A DNA stretch of 13,874 nucleotides. Origin: Clostridia bacterium (lineage in GTDB: Bacteria; Bacillota; Clostridia; Oscillospirales; CAG-272). Positions 7,443-13,840 of the stretch are shown here, piece by piece. The notes under the pieces were generated by a model. That model made no database searches, had not been told where the DNA came from, and saw only the letters and a list, made by a program, of their open reading frames with translations. Position 1 is the stretch's first letter. Every line of letters starts with the position of its first letter. The stretch spans positions 1 through 13,874 of the forward strand of contig JAFTLM010000261.1 in assembly GCA_017455945.1 (NCBI GenBank), written 5' to 3'. The translations under genes and the position numbers were made by a program.

Positions 7443-7877
7443 GTGGAACATATGGTATGGATATGGCTGGCGGTAACTTTTTTGGCAGTGGTCTGTGAAA
7501 TAATGACAGCGGAGCTGGTTTCAATTTGGTTTGTTCCGGGTGCCATCGCAGGAATTGTGCTGGCGGTTTTGGAGCAGCCTGTGTGGATTCAGGCGATCGT
7601 CTTTTTTGCTTCGTCTGTGGTTTTGGTTGTTCTTTTCCAGATACTCTTCAGAAGTAAAAAGAAAAAAGGTAAGAAGAATGCCACTAATCTGGATATCATA
7701 ATCGGTGAAAAAGCCGTAGTTGCGGAAACTATTAACAATATTTCTTTTGAGGGGTGCGTTAAAATCAACGGGCAGTACTGGAGTGCTCGCTCTGAAGATG
7801 ACAGCGTAATAAACAAAGATGAAATAGTGGAAATTGTTGCTGTTTCAGGCGTTAAACTTATTTGTAAAAAAATATAA
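7443..7877 (+). CDS. NfeD-like membrane protein
   Basis: A short NfeD-family protein (144 residues from this start). The N-terminal half holds hydrophobic segments (roughly 4-17, 25-41 and 46-67), then a basic stretch RSKKKKGKK, then a soluble C-terminal domain from about residue 80 to the end, with IIGEKAVV and GCVKINGQYWSARSED matching the NfeD OB-fold. Such proteins pair with SPFH proteins in membrane microdomains and may help membrane protein quality control. The SPFH gene follows 17 bases downstream, which supports the call. Start choice: the longest frame begins with a GTG at 7434 that lies within the ribosome binding site; AAAGGAGG (7427-7434) sits 8 bases before the GTG at 7443. An ATG at 7452 is a less likely alternative. 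Confidence 0.88.
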   Translation: MEHMVWIWLAVTFLAVVCEIMTAELVSIWFVPGAIAGIVLAVLEQPVWIQAIVFFASSVVLVVLFQILFRSKKKKGKKNATNLDIIIGEKAVVAETINNISFEGCVKINGQYWSARSEDDSVINKDEIVEIVAVSGVKLICKKI

Positions 7878-7894
7878 TTACAGGAGGAGTTTTT

Positions 7895-8857
7895 ATGAAT
7901 TTAAACTTTATTTTGGCGGCAACCGTTAACCCCGGACTTATAGCAGGAGTGGTTATAGCAGTGGTGCTGTTACTTCTTGTTATAGCAAACATTCATATCG
8001 TGCCCCAGGCAAGAGCCTACGTTATCGAGAGACTTGGAGCCTATTCCGCAACCTGGAAAACCGGACTTCACGTTAAAATTCCCTTTATAGATAAGGTAGC
8101 TGTAAAGGTCAACCTTATGGAGCAGGTTGCCGACTTTCCGCCCCAGCCCGTTATTACAAAAGATAACGTGCGTATGCAGATAGATACCGTTGTATTCTAT
8201 CAGATTACAGATTGTAAGCTTTTCGCATACGGTCACGCAAATCCCATGGCTGCAATAGAAAATCTTACTTCTACCACACTTCGTAATATCATAGGTGAGC
8301 TTGAGCTTGACAGCACGCTTACGTCAAGGGATATAATCAACACAAAGATGCGTTCAATTCTTGTTGAGGCAACCGATCCCTGGGGTATTAAGGTTACGCG
8401 CGTAGAGCTTAAAAACATTATTCCTCCCAAGGAAATCCAGGACGCAATGGAGAAGCAGATGAAAGCCGAGCGTGAGCGTAGAGAAGCAATACTTCGTGCA
8501 GAAGGCGAAAGAAACTCCGCAATCCTTGTGGCAGAAGGTCGTAAGCAGTCTATGATACTTGAAGCCGAGGCAGAAAAACAGGCGGCTATCCTTAAAGCTG
8601 AGGCTTTGAGAGAGGCAACAATCCGCGAGGCAGAAGGTGAAGCAGAAGCTATCCTTAAGGTCCAGGAAGCTAACGCAACAGGTATCAGGATGATAAACGA
8701 GGCGGCACCGTCTAAAGAAGTGCTTACCATAAAGAGCCTTGAAGCTCTTGCAAAGGTGGCTGACGGTAAGGCAACAAAGATAATTATTCCCTCGGAAATA
8801 CAGTCTCTTGCAGGACTTGTAACAAGTGCCGCAGAAATTGCAAAAGAAACGAAATAA
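7895..8857 (+). CDS. SPFH/band-7 (stomatin, QmcA-like) membrane protein
   Basis: A 320-residue SPFH-domain protein. A membrane segment (about 14-31) is followed by the band-7 domain, seen in VPQARAYVIERLGAY (36-50), TGLHVKIPFID (56-66) and DNVRMQIDTVVFYQI (90-104). A long Ala/Glu-rich coiled coil (about 184-262) has repeated AEGE/AEAE units, and a short hydrophobic tail ends in IPSEIQSLAGLV. Proteins of this type oligomerise on the membrane and organise microdomains or control membrane proteases. It resembles stomatin/QmcA more than the FloT flotillins. A strong AGGAGG site precedes the ATG. Co-transcription with the upstream NfeD-like gene is the classic arrangement. Confidence 0.93.
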   Translation: MNLNFILAATVNPGLIAGVVIAVVLLLLVIANIHIVPQARAYVIERLGAYSATWKTGLHVKIPFIDKVAVKVNLMEQVADFPPQPVITKDNVRMQIDTVVFYQITDCKLFAYGHANPMAAIENLTSTTLRNIIGELELDSTLTSRDIINTKMRSILVEATDPWGIKVTRVELKNIIPPKEIQDAMEKQMKAERERREAILRAEGERNSAILVAEGRKQSMILEAEAEKQAAILKAEALREATIREAEGEAEAILKVQEANATGIRMINEAAPSKEVLTIKSLEALAKVADGKATKIIIPSEIQSLAGLVTSAAEIAKETK

Positions 8858-8863
8858 ATAAAA

Positions 8864-8883
8864 GCCCCGACTTTTGTCGGGGC
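8864..8883. terminator. GC-rich hairpin after the SPFH gene, T-run on the opposite strand
   Basis: A perfect 8-bp stem GCCCCGAC / GTCGGGGC with a TTTT loop, 6 bases after the SPFH stop codon. On the plus strand the tail is AATTTC, weak for intrinsic termination, so it may be partial or only protect the 3' end. On the minus strand it is followed by TTTTATTTATTT and looks like a proper terminator, although no minus-strand gene feeds into it. Confidence 0.6.
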
Positions 8884-8901
8884 AATTTCAGGAGAAAGAC
8901 C

Positions 8902-9999
8902 ATGAAAGAGTATTTGAATAGAAAGTTACTCGCCAATAAGGAAAACGCGGTAATTTTACGTGCAAAAAAAGCCGAGGGCGATAACCCTTTCGGAAGCGTG
9001 GAGGTGTACGTCAGAACCTCCGATAAATCGGAAAAAGTGTATACTAAGTATAACCTCATTTACGAGAAAAACGATATCGGTACAACCGTCAAGGATAAGG
9101 ACGGCAATTTTGTTCCGCTTACATATTATAACGGCTCAAACGGAGGATATAACCGTAGCAATTTCCGCATAAGAGCGGCGTCCTTCTGCAGAAAGAACGG
9201 GGAAGAGTTTGAGAAGATATACGACGTCCTCCAACAGGGCGAAATATCAATGGCGTTTAAGGAAAAATTGACCGAAAACGGCGTTATGGCAGGCGACTTT
9301 GTGGGCGGATTCCACGGAGATGAAAATATTAAATATGAAAACGGCAAGCCCCTTGCAAAGCTCTCGCTTGACGGAAAAGAAATAGCTCTTGACGGCAAAG
9401 AGGAAAAAGAATACGTGGGAAACGTTGCACTTTTCGAGCAGACAACATTTATTAACCGTTGCAATACTCCCGGTGAAAATATTATAGAGCATAGCCAGAA
9501 GATCACATTTGATACCGACGGCGTGCATGTAAAGCAGAAGGCAAAATTTTTTACCGACGAATACGAAAAAGGCGATAAATATGCACTTGATAACGGCGGA
9601 TCTTATATGCAGATGTGTACATTCTGGAGACTTAATTCGGCAAATCACGAGGAACGGATCTGCGACGACCTTAAGTTCTATGACGAAAACGGCAAGCTTG
9701 TAAATGAAGCGAATACATCGTCATATAAACACGGCGACTTCGGCTGGGCGGGCGCCGAGACCGAAACGGTGAACCGTGCCGTGGAGTATAACGGAGATAA
9801 GGGCGTTTACGGATTTGTGGGTTATAAGATACTCGATGACTCGGTAGATTGCAGCTCGTCCAAAATAATGATAAGAACCTTTGGAGATAATAAATGGTAC
9901 TGTACATTTAAATCCAAGAACTCCACAGGACAGCCCAAGCTCGGCGAGGAGTGGAAGCTTGACCTTCTCTATTACATCGACTATAATTCAGAAAGATAA
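8902..9999 (+). CDS. Uncharacterised 365-residue soluble protein
   Basis: I do not recognise this protein. It has a good AGGAGA site 6 bases before the ATG, keeps the codon style of its neighbours and ends at a clear terminator, so it is a real gene. There is no signal peptide, membrane segment or lipobox, so it should be cytoplasmic. The sequence is rich in charged, Gly, Asn, Tyr and Thr residues with alternating hydrophobic positions, suggesting mostly beta structure. Striking spots are GDFVGGFHGDE (151-161), the region IIEHSQKITFDTDGVHVKQ (194-212), and a C-terminal half with paired aromatics (FWRLN, GDFGWAGAE, KWYCTF). A carbohydrate-related fold is conceivable, but nothing proves it. It lies 44 bases after the SPFH gene with a hairpin between, so some read-through from the NfeD-SPFH promoter is likely. 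Confidence 0.8.
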   Translation: MKEYLNRKLLANKENAVILRAKKAEGDNPFGSVEVYVRTSDKSEKVYTKYNLIYEKNDIGTTVKDKDGNFVPLTYYNGSNGGYNRSNFRIRAASFCRKNGEEFEKIYDVLQQGEISMAFKEKLTENGVMAGDFVGGFHGDENIKYENGKPLAKLSLDGKEIALDGKEEKEYVGNVALFEQTTFINRCNTPGENIIEHSQKITFDTDGVHVKQKAKFFTDEYEKGDKYALDNGGSYMQMCTFWRLNSANHEERICDDLKFYDENGKLVNEANTSSYKHGDFGWAGAETETVNRAVEYNGDKGVYGFVGYKILDDSVDCSSSKIMIRTFGDNKWYCTFKSKNSTGQPKLGEEWKLDLLYYIDYNSER

Positions 10000-10040
10000 A
10001 ACAAAAAATGGAGATATAAGGATATCTCCATTTTTTGTTT
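10000..10040. terminator. Bidirectional terminator between converging genes
   Basis: A near-symmetric hairpin: GGAGATAT / ATATCTCC around an AAGG loop, extended by A-run/T-run pairing on both sides. It gives a T-run after the stem on both strands, so it can end the 365-residue gene (plus) and the nucleoside hydrolase gene (minus). A small 5-bp hairpin (ATGGC / GCCAT, 10048-10063) abuts the hydrolase stop codon. Confidence 0.88.
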
Positions 10041-10063
10041 GCAGTATATGGCGTGATAGCCAT

Positions 10064-10954
10064 CTAAGCTATAATTTTATTTATTGCTTCAGCGTAATAA
10101 GTATCGTCAAATTTCTTAACAACATATGCGTGAAGTCCATTTTCGGATTTTGCAAAATAGTTAGCTCCCGTTGCAATGTCTACGCTCACAGTACCGTGCA
10201 CCGTGTTATAGCCGGCCTTTTCCTCGTCGCCGATAACGGCAAGTAATGCGGTCATAGGATCCCAAGAATTTCGTCCGTGTCCGTTTCCATAGTCACGCAT
10301 TGCATCAAGCAAAACATCGCCCTCTTTGAGAACGGCATCTCCGCCTGTGATTACAGGAAAGCCTATCTCAAAGCCAAGAAAGGTTATGGGAACGGGACAT
10401 TTCTTTACTACCGTGTCAGCGGCTTTTCTTGTAAGCTCAGATTTATGGATGTTGTATTCTCTGCCGCCGTCCTCATCGAATTTGCCTGCCATTGACCATA
10501 TTTTGGCTACCTTTGTACGGACAAGCTCTATACCGTCAAGGGGGGAAATCTCGTCAGCCTCGCTTTCAAGAAGCCCTGCCAGCACCTGCAAAAATCCTAC
10601 TTCTATAATTTCAATAGGCTCGGTTGCTTCGGCAAGAATGCGTCTGTAAAGATTTACACCGTCTTCGGCGTCGGCATTTGTAATGCGGGCTTTTCCACTC
10701 GTTGCAAGACGTTTTTGATAGGTTATTTTTTTGCAAAGCTCTGTAGCACTCCTGTCAATGCCTATAGGGAGAAGTTCAACTCCTTCGCTTGCAAGGAATG
10801 CGTCAAGAGATGCCGCCGATTCGTCAATGCAGGTATTTATGGCTATGCCAAGCAGTTTTATTTCGCCTGCCTTATGTTTTCTTGCAAGAATTCGCAGTGC
10901 GACAACGTCGTCGCAATCCTCGCCCCAGTCTGTTCCGAAAATAAAGCTTCTCAT
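10064..10954 (-). CDS. Inosine/uridine-preferring nucleoside hydrolase family protein
   Basis: A 296-residue nucleoside hydrolase, which splits the N-glycosidic bond of nucleosides to give a base and ribose, for salvage. The N-terminal calcium-binding aspartate cluster is GTDWGEDCDDVVAL (D9, D13, D15, D16), the long variant of the family's DTDxGxDxDD motif. EYNIHKS (N168) and GFEIG (E196) match ribose-binding positions, and SWDPMTALLAV (D232) is the C-terminal aspartate motif. The first aspartate of the usual DTD triplet is Gly here (GTD); the probable catalytic D9 remains. The exact nucleoside cannot be predicted. GGAGG sits 5 bases before the ATG. It is a single-gene unit with its own promoter, divergent from the sigma-factor gene. 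Confidence 0.9.
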   Translation of the reverse strand: MRSFIFGTDWGEDCDDVVALRILARKHKAGEIKLLGIAINTCIDESAASLDAFLASEGVELLPIGIDRSATELCKKITYQKRLATSGKARITNADAEDGVNLYRRILAEATEPIEIIEVGFLQVLAGLLESEADEISPLDGIELVRTKVAKIWSMAGKFDEDGGREYNIHKSELTRKAADTVVKKCPVPITFLGFEIGFPVITGGDAVLKEGDVLLDAMRDYGNGHGRNSWDPMTALLAVIGDEEKAGYNTVHGTVSVDIATGANYFAKSENGLHAYVVKKFDDTYYAEAINKIIA

Positions 10955-10981
10955 AGTTTCCTCCGTTATTTGTGTTAAATT

Positions 10982-11010
10982 ATTGTAACATATAGTAGAG
11001 CAAAAGTCAA
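10982..11010 (-). promoter_or_regulatory. Sigma-A promoter of the nucleoside hydrolase gene
   Basis: On the minus strand the -35 is TTGACT, the spacer is 17 bases, and the -10 is TACAAT with an extended TGT before it. It lies about 27 bases upstream of the start codon, so the leader is short. Its -35 box is only 6 bases from the -35 box of the divergent sigma-factor promoter. Confidence 0.8.
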
Positions 11011-11016
11011 GTTTGA

Positions 11017-11046
11017 TTGACAGATTTGCTAAAAATATGTTATACT
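11017..11046 (+). promoter_or_regulatory. Sigma-A promoter of the sigma-factor fusion gene
   Basis: A perfect -35 TTGACA, an 18-base spacer and a -10 TATACT with extended TGT. It predicts a leader of about 80 bases before the start codon at 11137, so the fused sigma gene should have basal transcription from the housekeeping sigma factor. Confidence 0.8.
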
Positions 11047-11071
11047 GTAAATGAAAAAATTTTAATTACCC

Positions 11072-11098
11072 AACCTTTTCATAATTTTTCCTGTCTTA
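11072..11098 (+). promoter_or_regulatory. Possible ECF-type promoter (autoregulation)
   Basis: AAC inside CCAACCTTTT (AAC at 11072-11074) is followed 17 bases later by TGTC in CTGTCTTA (11092-11095). AAC in the -35 and CGTC-like in the -10, about 16-17 bases apart, is the usual pattern of promoters read by ECF sigma factors, which often drive their own genes. The position, about 40 bases upstream of the sigma start codon, fits. Inference from pattern only. Confidence 0.4.
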
Positions 11099-11136
11099 TA
11101 AGGTGAAAGCCCCAATAGACAAGAAAGGAAATGCAG

Positions 11137-13749
11137 ATGACTATTTATAACGACAAAAAAGACGACACTCTGGTAGAGCTTACTCTGCTGGGAAACGAAA
11201 AAGCATACGAGGAGCTTGTCCGCCGTCACGAAAAGGCGGTGCTTGGTACAGCTTATAAGGTTACAGAAAACAGATACTCCGCGGAGGACGCTTCGCAGGA
11301 CGCATTTGTTTCGGCTTGGGTAAACCTTGACAGCCTCCGCGACCGAGAAAAATTCGGTTCGTGGGTCTGCTCTATTGCGAAAAATCACGCGAGAAATCTT
11401 GTGGTGCACTACAAGAGCGTGACACCCGACATAAGCCTTGACCTCCTTGAAAACACAGAGCTTACGGCAGACGAAAGCTTTTCGGAGCTTGTCGGCATAA
11501 ACGGCGAGCGTGAACGCGACGAAAAGCTACGCGAAAACGTGGAAGCTCTGTCGGAGAAGATAAGAGAGGTCATAAAACTGCATTACTTTGACGGCTTGTC
11601 TGTGGAGAAAATTTCCGAGAAGCTTGCACTTCCTGCGGGAACGGTAAAGTGGAGACTTTCGGAGGGGCGAAAGCAACTGAGAAAGGAATACGGAATTATG
11701 GAAAAGACATACAACGAAAACGAAAGCTTGGTAGAGAGAGTTATGCGGCAGGTTGAGGAGCTTAAGCTGTGGCGTTTAAAGAACGATAAAAGCGGTTTTG
11801 AGGATGCGTACCGTGCGGCGCTTGCAAGCGTTGAGACACTTGACGATTCAAAAGAGAAAAGCCACGCCCTTGCCGATGTACTTTTGAGGGGTTATTGGTG
11901 GCTTCCGGGAGAAAAAAACGAAGAGGTTTTTGCACGTATAAAGCAAGCCGCCATAGACGGACATAACGATGACGTTATGCAGTCGGCTGTCGCAAAAGAA
12001 CACGGAAAACTAAGCGGTCACAAAAAACGCGACTTTATGAGAAATAAACAGATTCCGGAGCTTATGGAGCAGGGATTTGTAAAATCAGCGGCTTACGTTT
12101 GGTTCTGGCTTGGATATGAATATCTGGCAAAAAAAGACCTTGAAAGATATCTTGAGGCACACAACAAGGTGATCGAGCTTCTTGAACCCACCGACGTATA
12201 TTACGCCAATGCTTTGGCAGCTCTAAAGGTGACTCCTAAATATATCCAAAAGAAAAATGACACGACAATGTTCATACACGCCACCGGTGAAGTTCTCAGA
12301 TACATTGACGGAAAGCTCTATTTCTGGAGCCAACCCGGATACAGCCAAGGAAAGGGCGATGATAACAATTCATCGTTGTTCTGGAATTGCAGCTTATTTG
12401 AGAATATTATTTTTGACCCTGATATGAAAGTTGGGCAAACCCTTTCGTCATCTGACAGAAAAGACACGCTGACCTTAAAAGAAAAAGGCGTTACTGTAAC
12501 TACTCCTGCCGGAATTTTTGAAAATTGTTGCGTTACGGAATTAAGCTGTGATATGCTCAGGTATGTAAAAACTTATTTTTGCGAAGGCGTAGGAATAGTT
12601 AAGCAAAAAATCGGAAAGCAGGAATGGGTGTTATCGAGATATCAAATTAAAGGCGGAGATGGGATAATTCCTTTTTATCCCGGCAATCGTTGGGAATATG
12701 ATTGCAAAAGTGAGGAAGACCCCGATTATGAAATTCTGACAAGAGAAAATGTTTTTGAGGTTACCGCTTTTGAAAAGGGTTCTGCTACCATTGAAAGCTA
12801 TGGCTTGGTTGAAGCTGGTGGCTACAAAGACACCTGGCGAGGAAATCTTCTCAGGGCAAGGCAAAATTATTATATCGAAGAGGGCGACAAAGCCACAGCG
12901 ATTGACGTAATGCCCTATATGCGGCGTGCGGCGGAGCTGGCGGAGACAAAGAGGGAAAAGCTTCACACAGAAATTGCGTCCGACGTTATGGAACGTATAA
13001 TTGTTACCGAACCGAATTTCAATCCCGACTACACACAAAAAGGCAGATGGAATTTCTTTACCTACTATCACGTAAAGAAAGACGGAGGGAAAATATCCAT
13101 TCCCGAGTGCGACCGCAAGCTTAGCTTTGAGTGGAAAAACTCGGCTTGGGGAGAAAACGCCTACAAGGTGCTTCACAACTTCCTTTACGACATTCTTGAC
13201 GATGCGGCGGGCTGTGTCTGGTCGGACGAATGGGTAAGCGGTTACGAATACGAAAAAGACGTGTCGATATACAGCGACAACGCACACGTGATATTCAAAG
13301 TGCTTGACGACGAGACTGTGGAAACGCCTGCGGGCAGATTTGAGAACTGCCGACATATTTTCTTTGGCCTTACAAACCGTTCGGGCGGCTGGGGCTACCG
13401 AGGGGGTAAGAAGGAGTATTGGTTTGCTGAGGGTGTCGGCATTGTTAAAATGAGTGCCGTATTTAAGGAAGAGAAGCCGCTCTGCGTTTGGGAGCTGACC
13501 GAATACAGAGGAAAAGGCGAGGGCTTCTTCCCGATAGCCGACGGTTTATTCCGACGCTACGAGCCGTCGTCCCTTGGTCACGGTTATCACGCAAGCGTTG
13601 AATATAACTTTGACGAGGACGAAAACGGTATCGTCATTTTCCGAAACGCACTTGGCACGCAAGACCGCAAAAATTACGAAATGGACCTTGAAAACATCAA
13701 ACGCAAGGAAGAAGAAAAGAAAGCCAAAGAATCGGCGGAAAAGGAATAA
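11137..13749 (+). CDS. ECF sigma-70 factor fused to a large C-terminal extension with a duplicated beta-rich module
   Basis: 870 residues from this start, against about 190 for a usual ECF sigma factor. Residues 1-187 are a complete one: sigma-2 at about 22-91 (RYSAEDASQDAFVSAWVNL, FGSWVCSIAKNHARN) and sigma-4 at about 136-184 with the helix-turn-helix VEKISEKLALPAGTVKWRL. Then follow a helical, possibly TPR-like region (about 190-365) and a beta-rich part with two related units: TTPAGIFENC then EGVGIVK (455-488), and ETPAGRFENC then EGVGIVK (729-771), 274 residues apart. Each is followed by G-rich sequence and a P-F/P-I block. The tail (about 845-870) is Lys/Glu-rich. No membrane segment is seen, so the extension should be cytoplasmic; it may sense a ligand or hold the sigma domain inactive (inference). 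Start choice: AAAGGA (11124-11129) is 7 bases before the ATG at 11137 but almost touches the ATG at 11131. Confidence 0.88.
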   Translation: MTIYNDKKDDTLVELTLLGNEKAYEELVRRHEKAVLGTAYKVTENRYSAEDASQDAFVSAWVNLDSLRDREKFGSWVCSIAKNHARNLVVHYKSVTPDISLDLLENTELTADESFSELVGINGERERDEKLRENVEALSEKIREVIKLHYFDGLSVEKISEKLALPAGTVKWRLSEGRKQLRKEYGIMEKTYNENESLVERVMRQVEELKLWRLKNDKSGFEDAYRAALASVETLDDSKEKSHALADVLLRGYWWLPGEKNEEVFARIKQAAIDGHNDDVMQSAVAKEHGKLSGHKKRDFMRNKQIPELMEQGFVKSAAYVWFWLGYEYLAKKDLERYLEAHNKVIELLEPTDVYYANALAALKVTPKYIQKKNDTTMFIHATGEVLRYIDGKLYFWSQPGYSQGKGDDNNSSLFWNCSLFENIIFDPDMKVGQTLSSSDRKDTLTLKEKGVTVTTPAGIFENCCVTELSCDMLRYVKTYFCEGVGIVKQKIGKQEWVLSRYQIKGGDGIIPFYPGNRWEYDCKSEEDPDYEILTRENVFEVTAFEKGSATIESYGLVEAGGYKDTWRGNLLRARQNYYIEEGDKATAIDVMPYMRRAAELAETKREKLHTEIASDVMERIIVTEPNFNPDYTQKGRWNFFTYYHVKKDGGKISIPECDRKLSFEWKNSAWGENAYKVLHNFLYDILDDAAGCVWSDEWVSGYEYEKDVSIYSDNAHVIFKVLDDETVETPAGRFENCRHIFFGLTNRSGGWGYRGGKKEYWFAEGVGIVKMSAVFKEEKPLCVWELTEYRGKGEGFFPIADGLFRRYEPSSLGHGYHASVEYNFDEDENGIVIFRNALGTQDRKNYEMDLENIKRKEEEKKAKESAEKE
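11682..11700 (+). promoter_or_regulatory. Possible internal ribosome binding site and start inside the sigma fusion
   Basis: AAAGGA (11682-11687) lies 10 bases before an in-frame ATG (11698-11700), exactly where the sigma-4 domain ends. Starting here would give the C-terminal extension alone (683 residues). The spacing is on the long side and such motifs also arise by chance, so this is a weak call. Confidence 0.22.
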
Positions 13750-13756
13750 TCAACAG

Positions 13757-13793
13757 AAAAAGGAGCTGTCTCTTAACGAGACAGCTCCTTTTT
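13757..13793 (+). terminator. Intrinsic terminator of the sigma fusion gene
   Basis: A perfect 11-bp stem GGAGCTGTCTC / GAGACAGCTCC with a TTAAC loop, flanked by five A on the left and five T on the right, 7 bases after the stop codon. The symmetric A and T runs would let it work on both strands. Confidence 0.93.
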
Positions 13794-13840
13794 GTTGTAT
13801 AAATAAATTATAGTTTACCGCCTGGGAGGTGTGTTCGCAC

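Noticed and set aside
8460..8680. Repeated GCAGAAGG-like units that look like a DNA tandem repeat
   Set aside because: They encode the AEGE/AEAE coiled coil normal for SPFH proteins; the units are irregular and explained by protein structure.
8233..8730. Minus-strand reading frame rich in Ser/Ala/Ile opposite the SPFH gene
   Set aside because: It mirrors the repetitive Ala/Glu coiled-coil codons of the SPFH gene; the composition is low-complexity and no promoter or ribosome binding site was seen.
12631..13356. Long minus-strand reading frame (241 codons) opposite the sigma fusion gene
   Set aside because: It is wholly antisense to a well supported gene, has no domain signature and has the odd Val/Phe-rich composition typical of antisense shadows.
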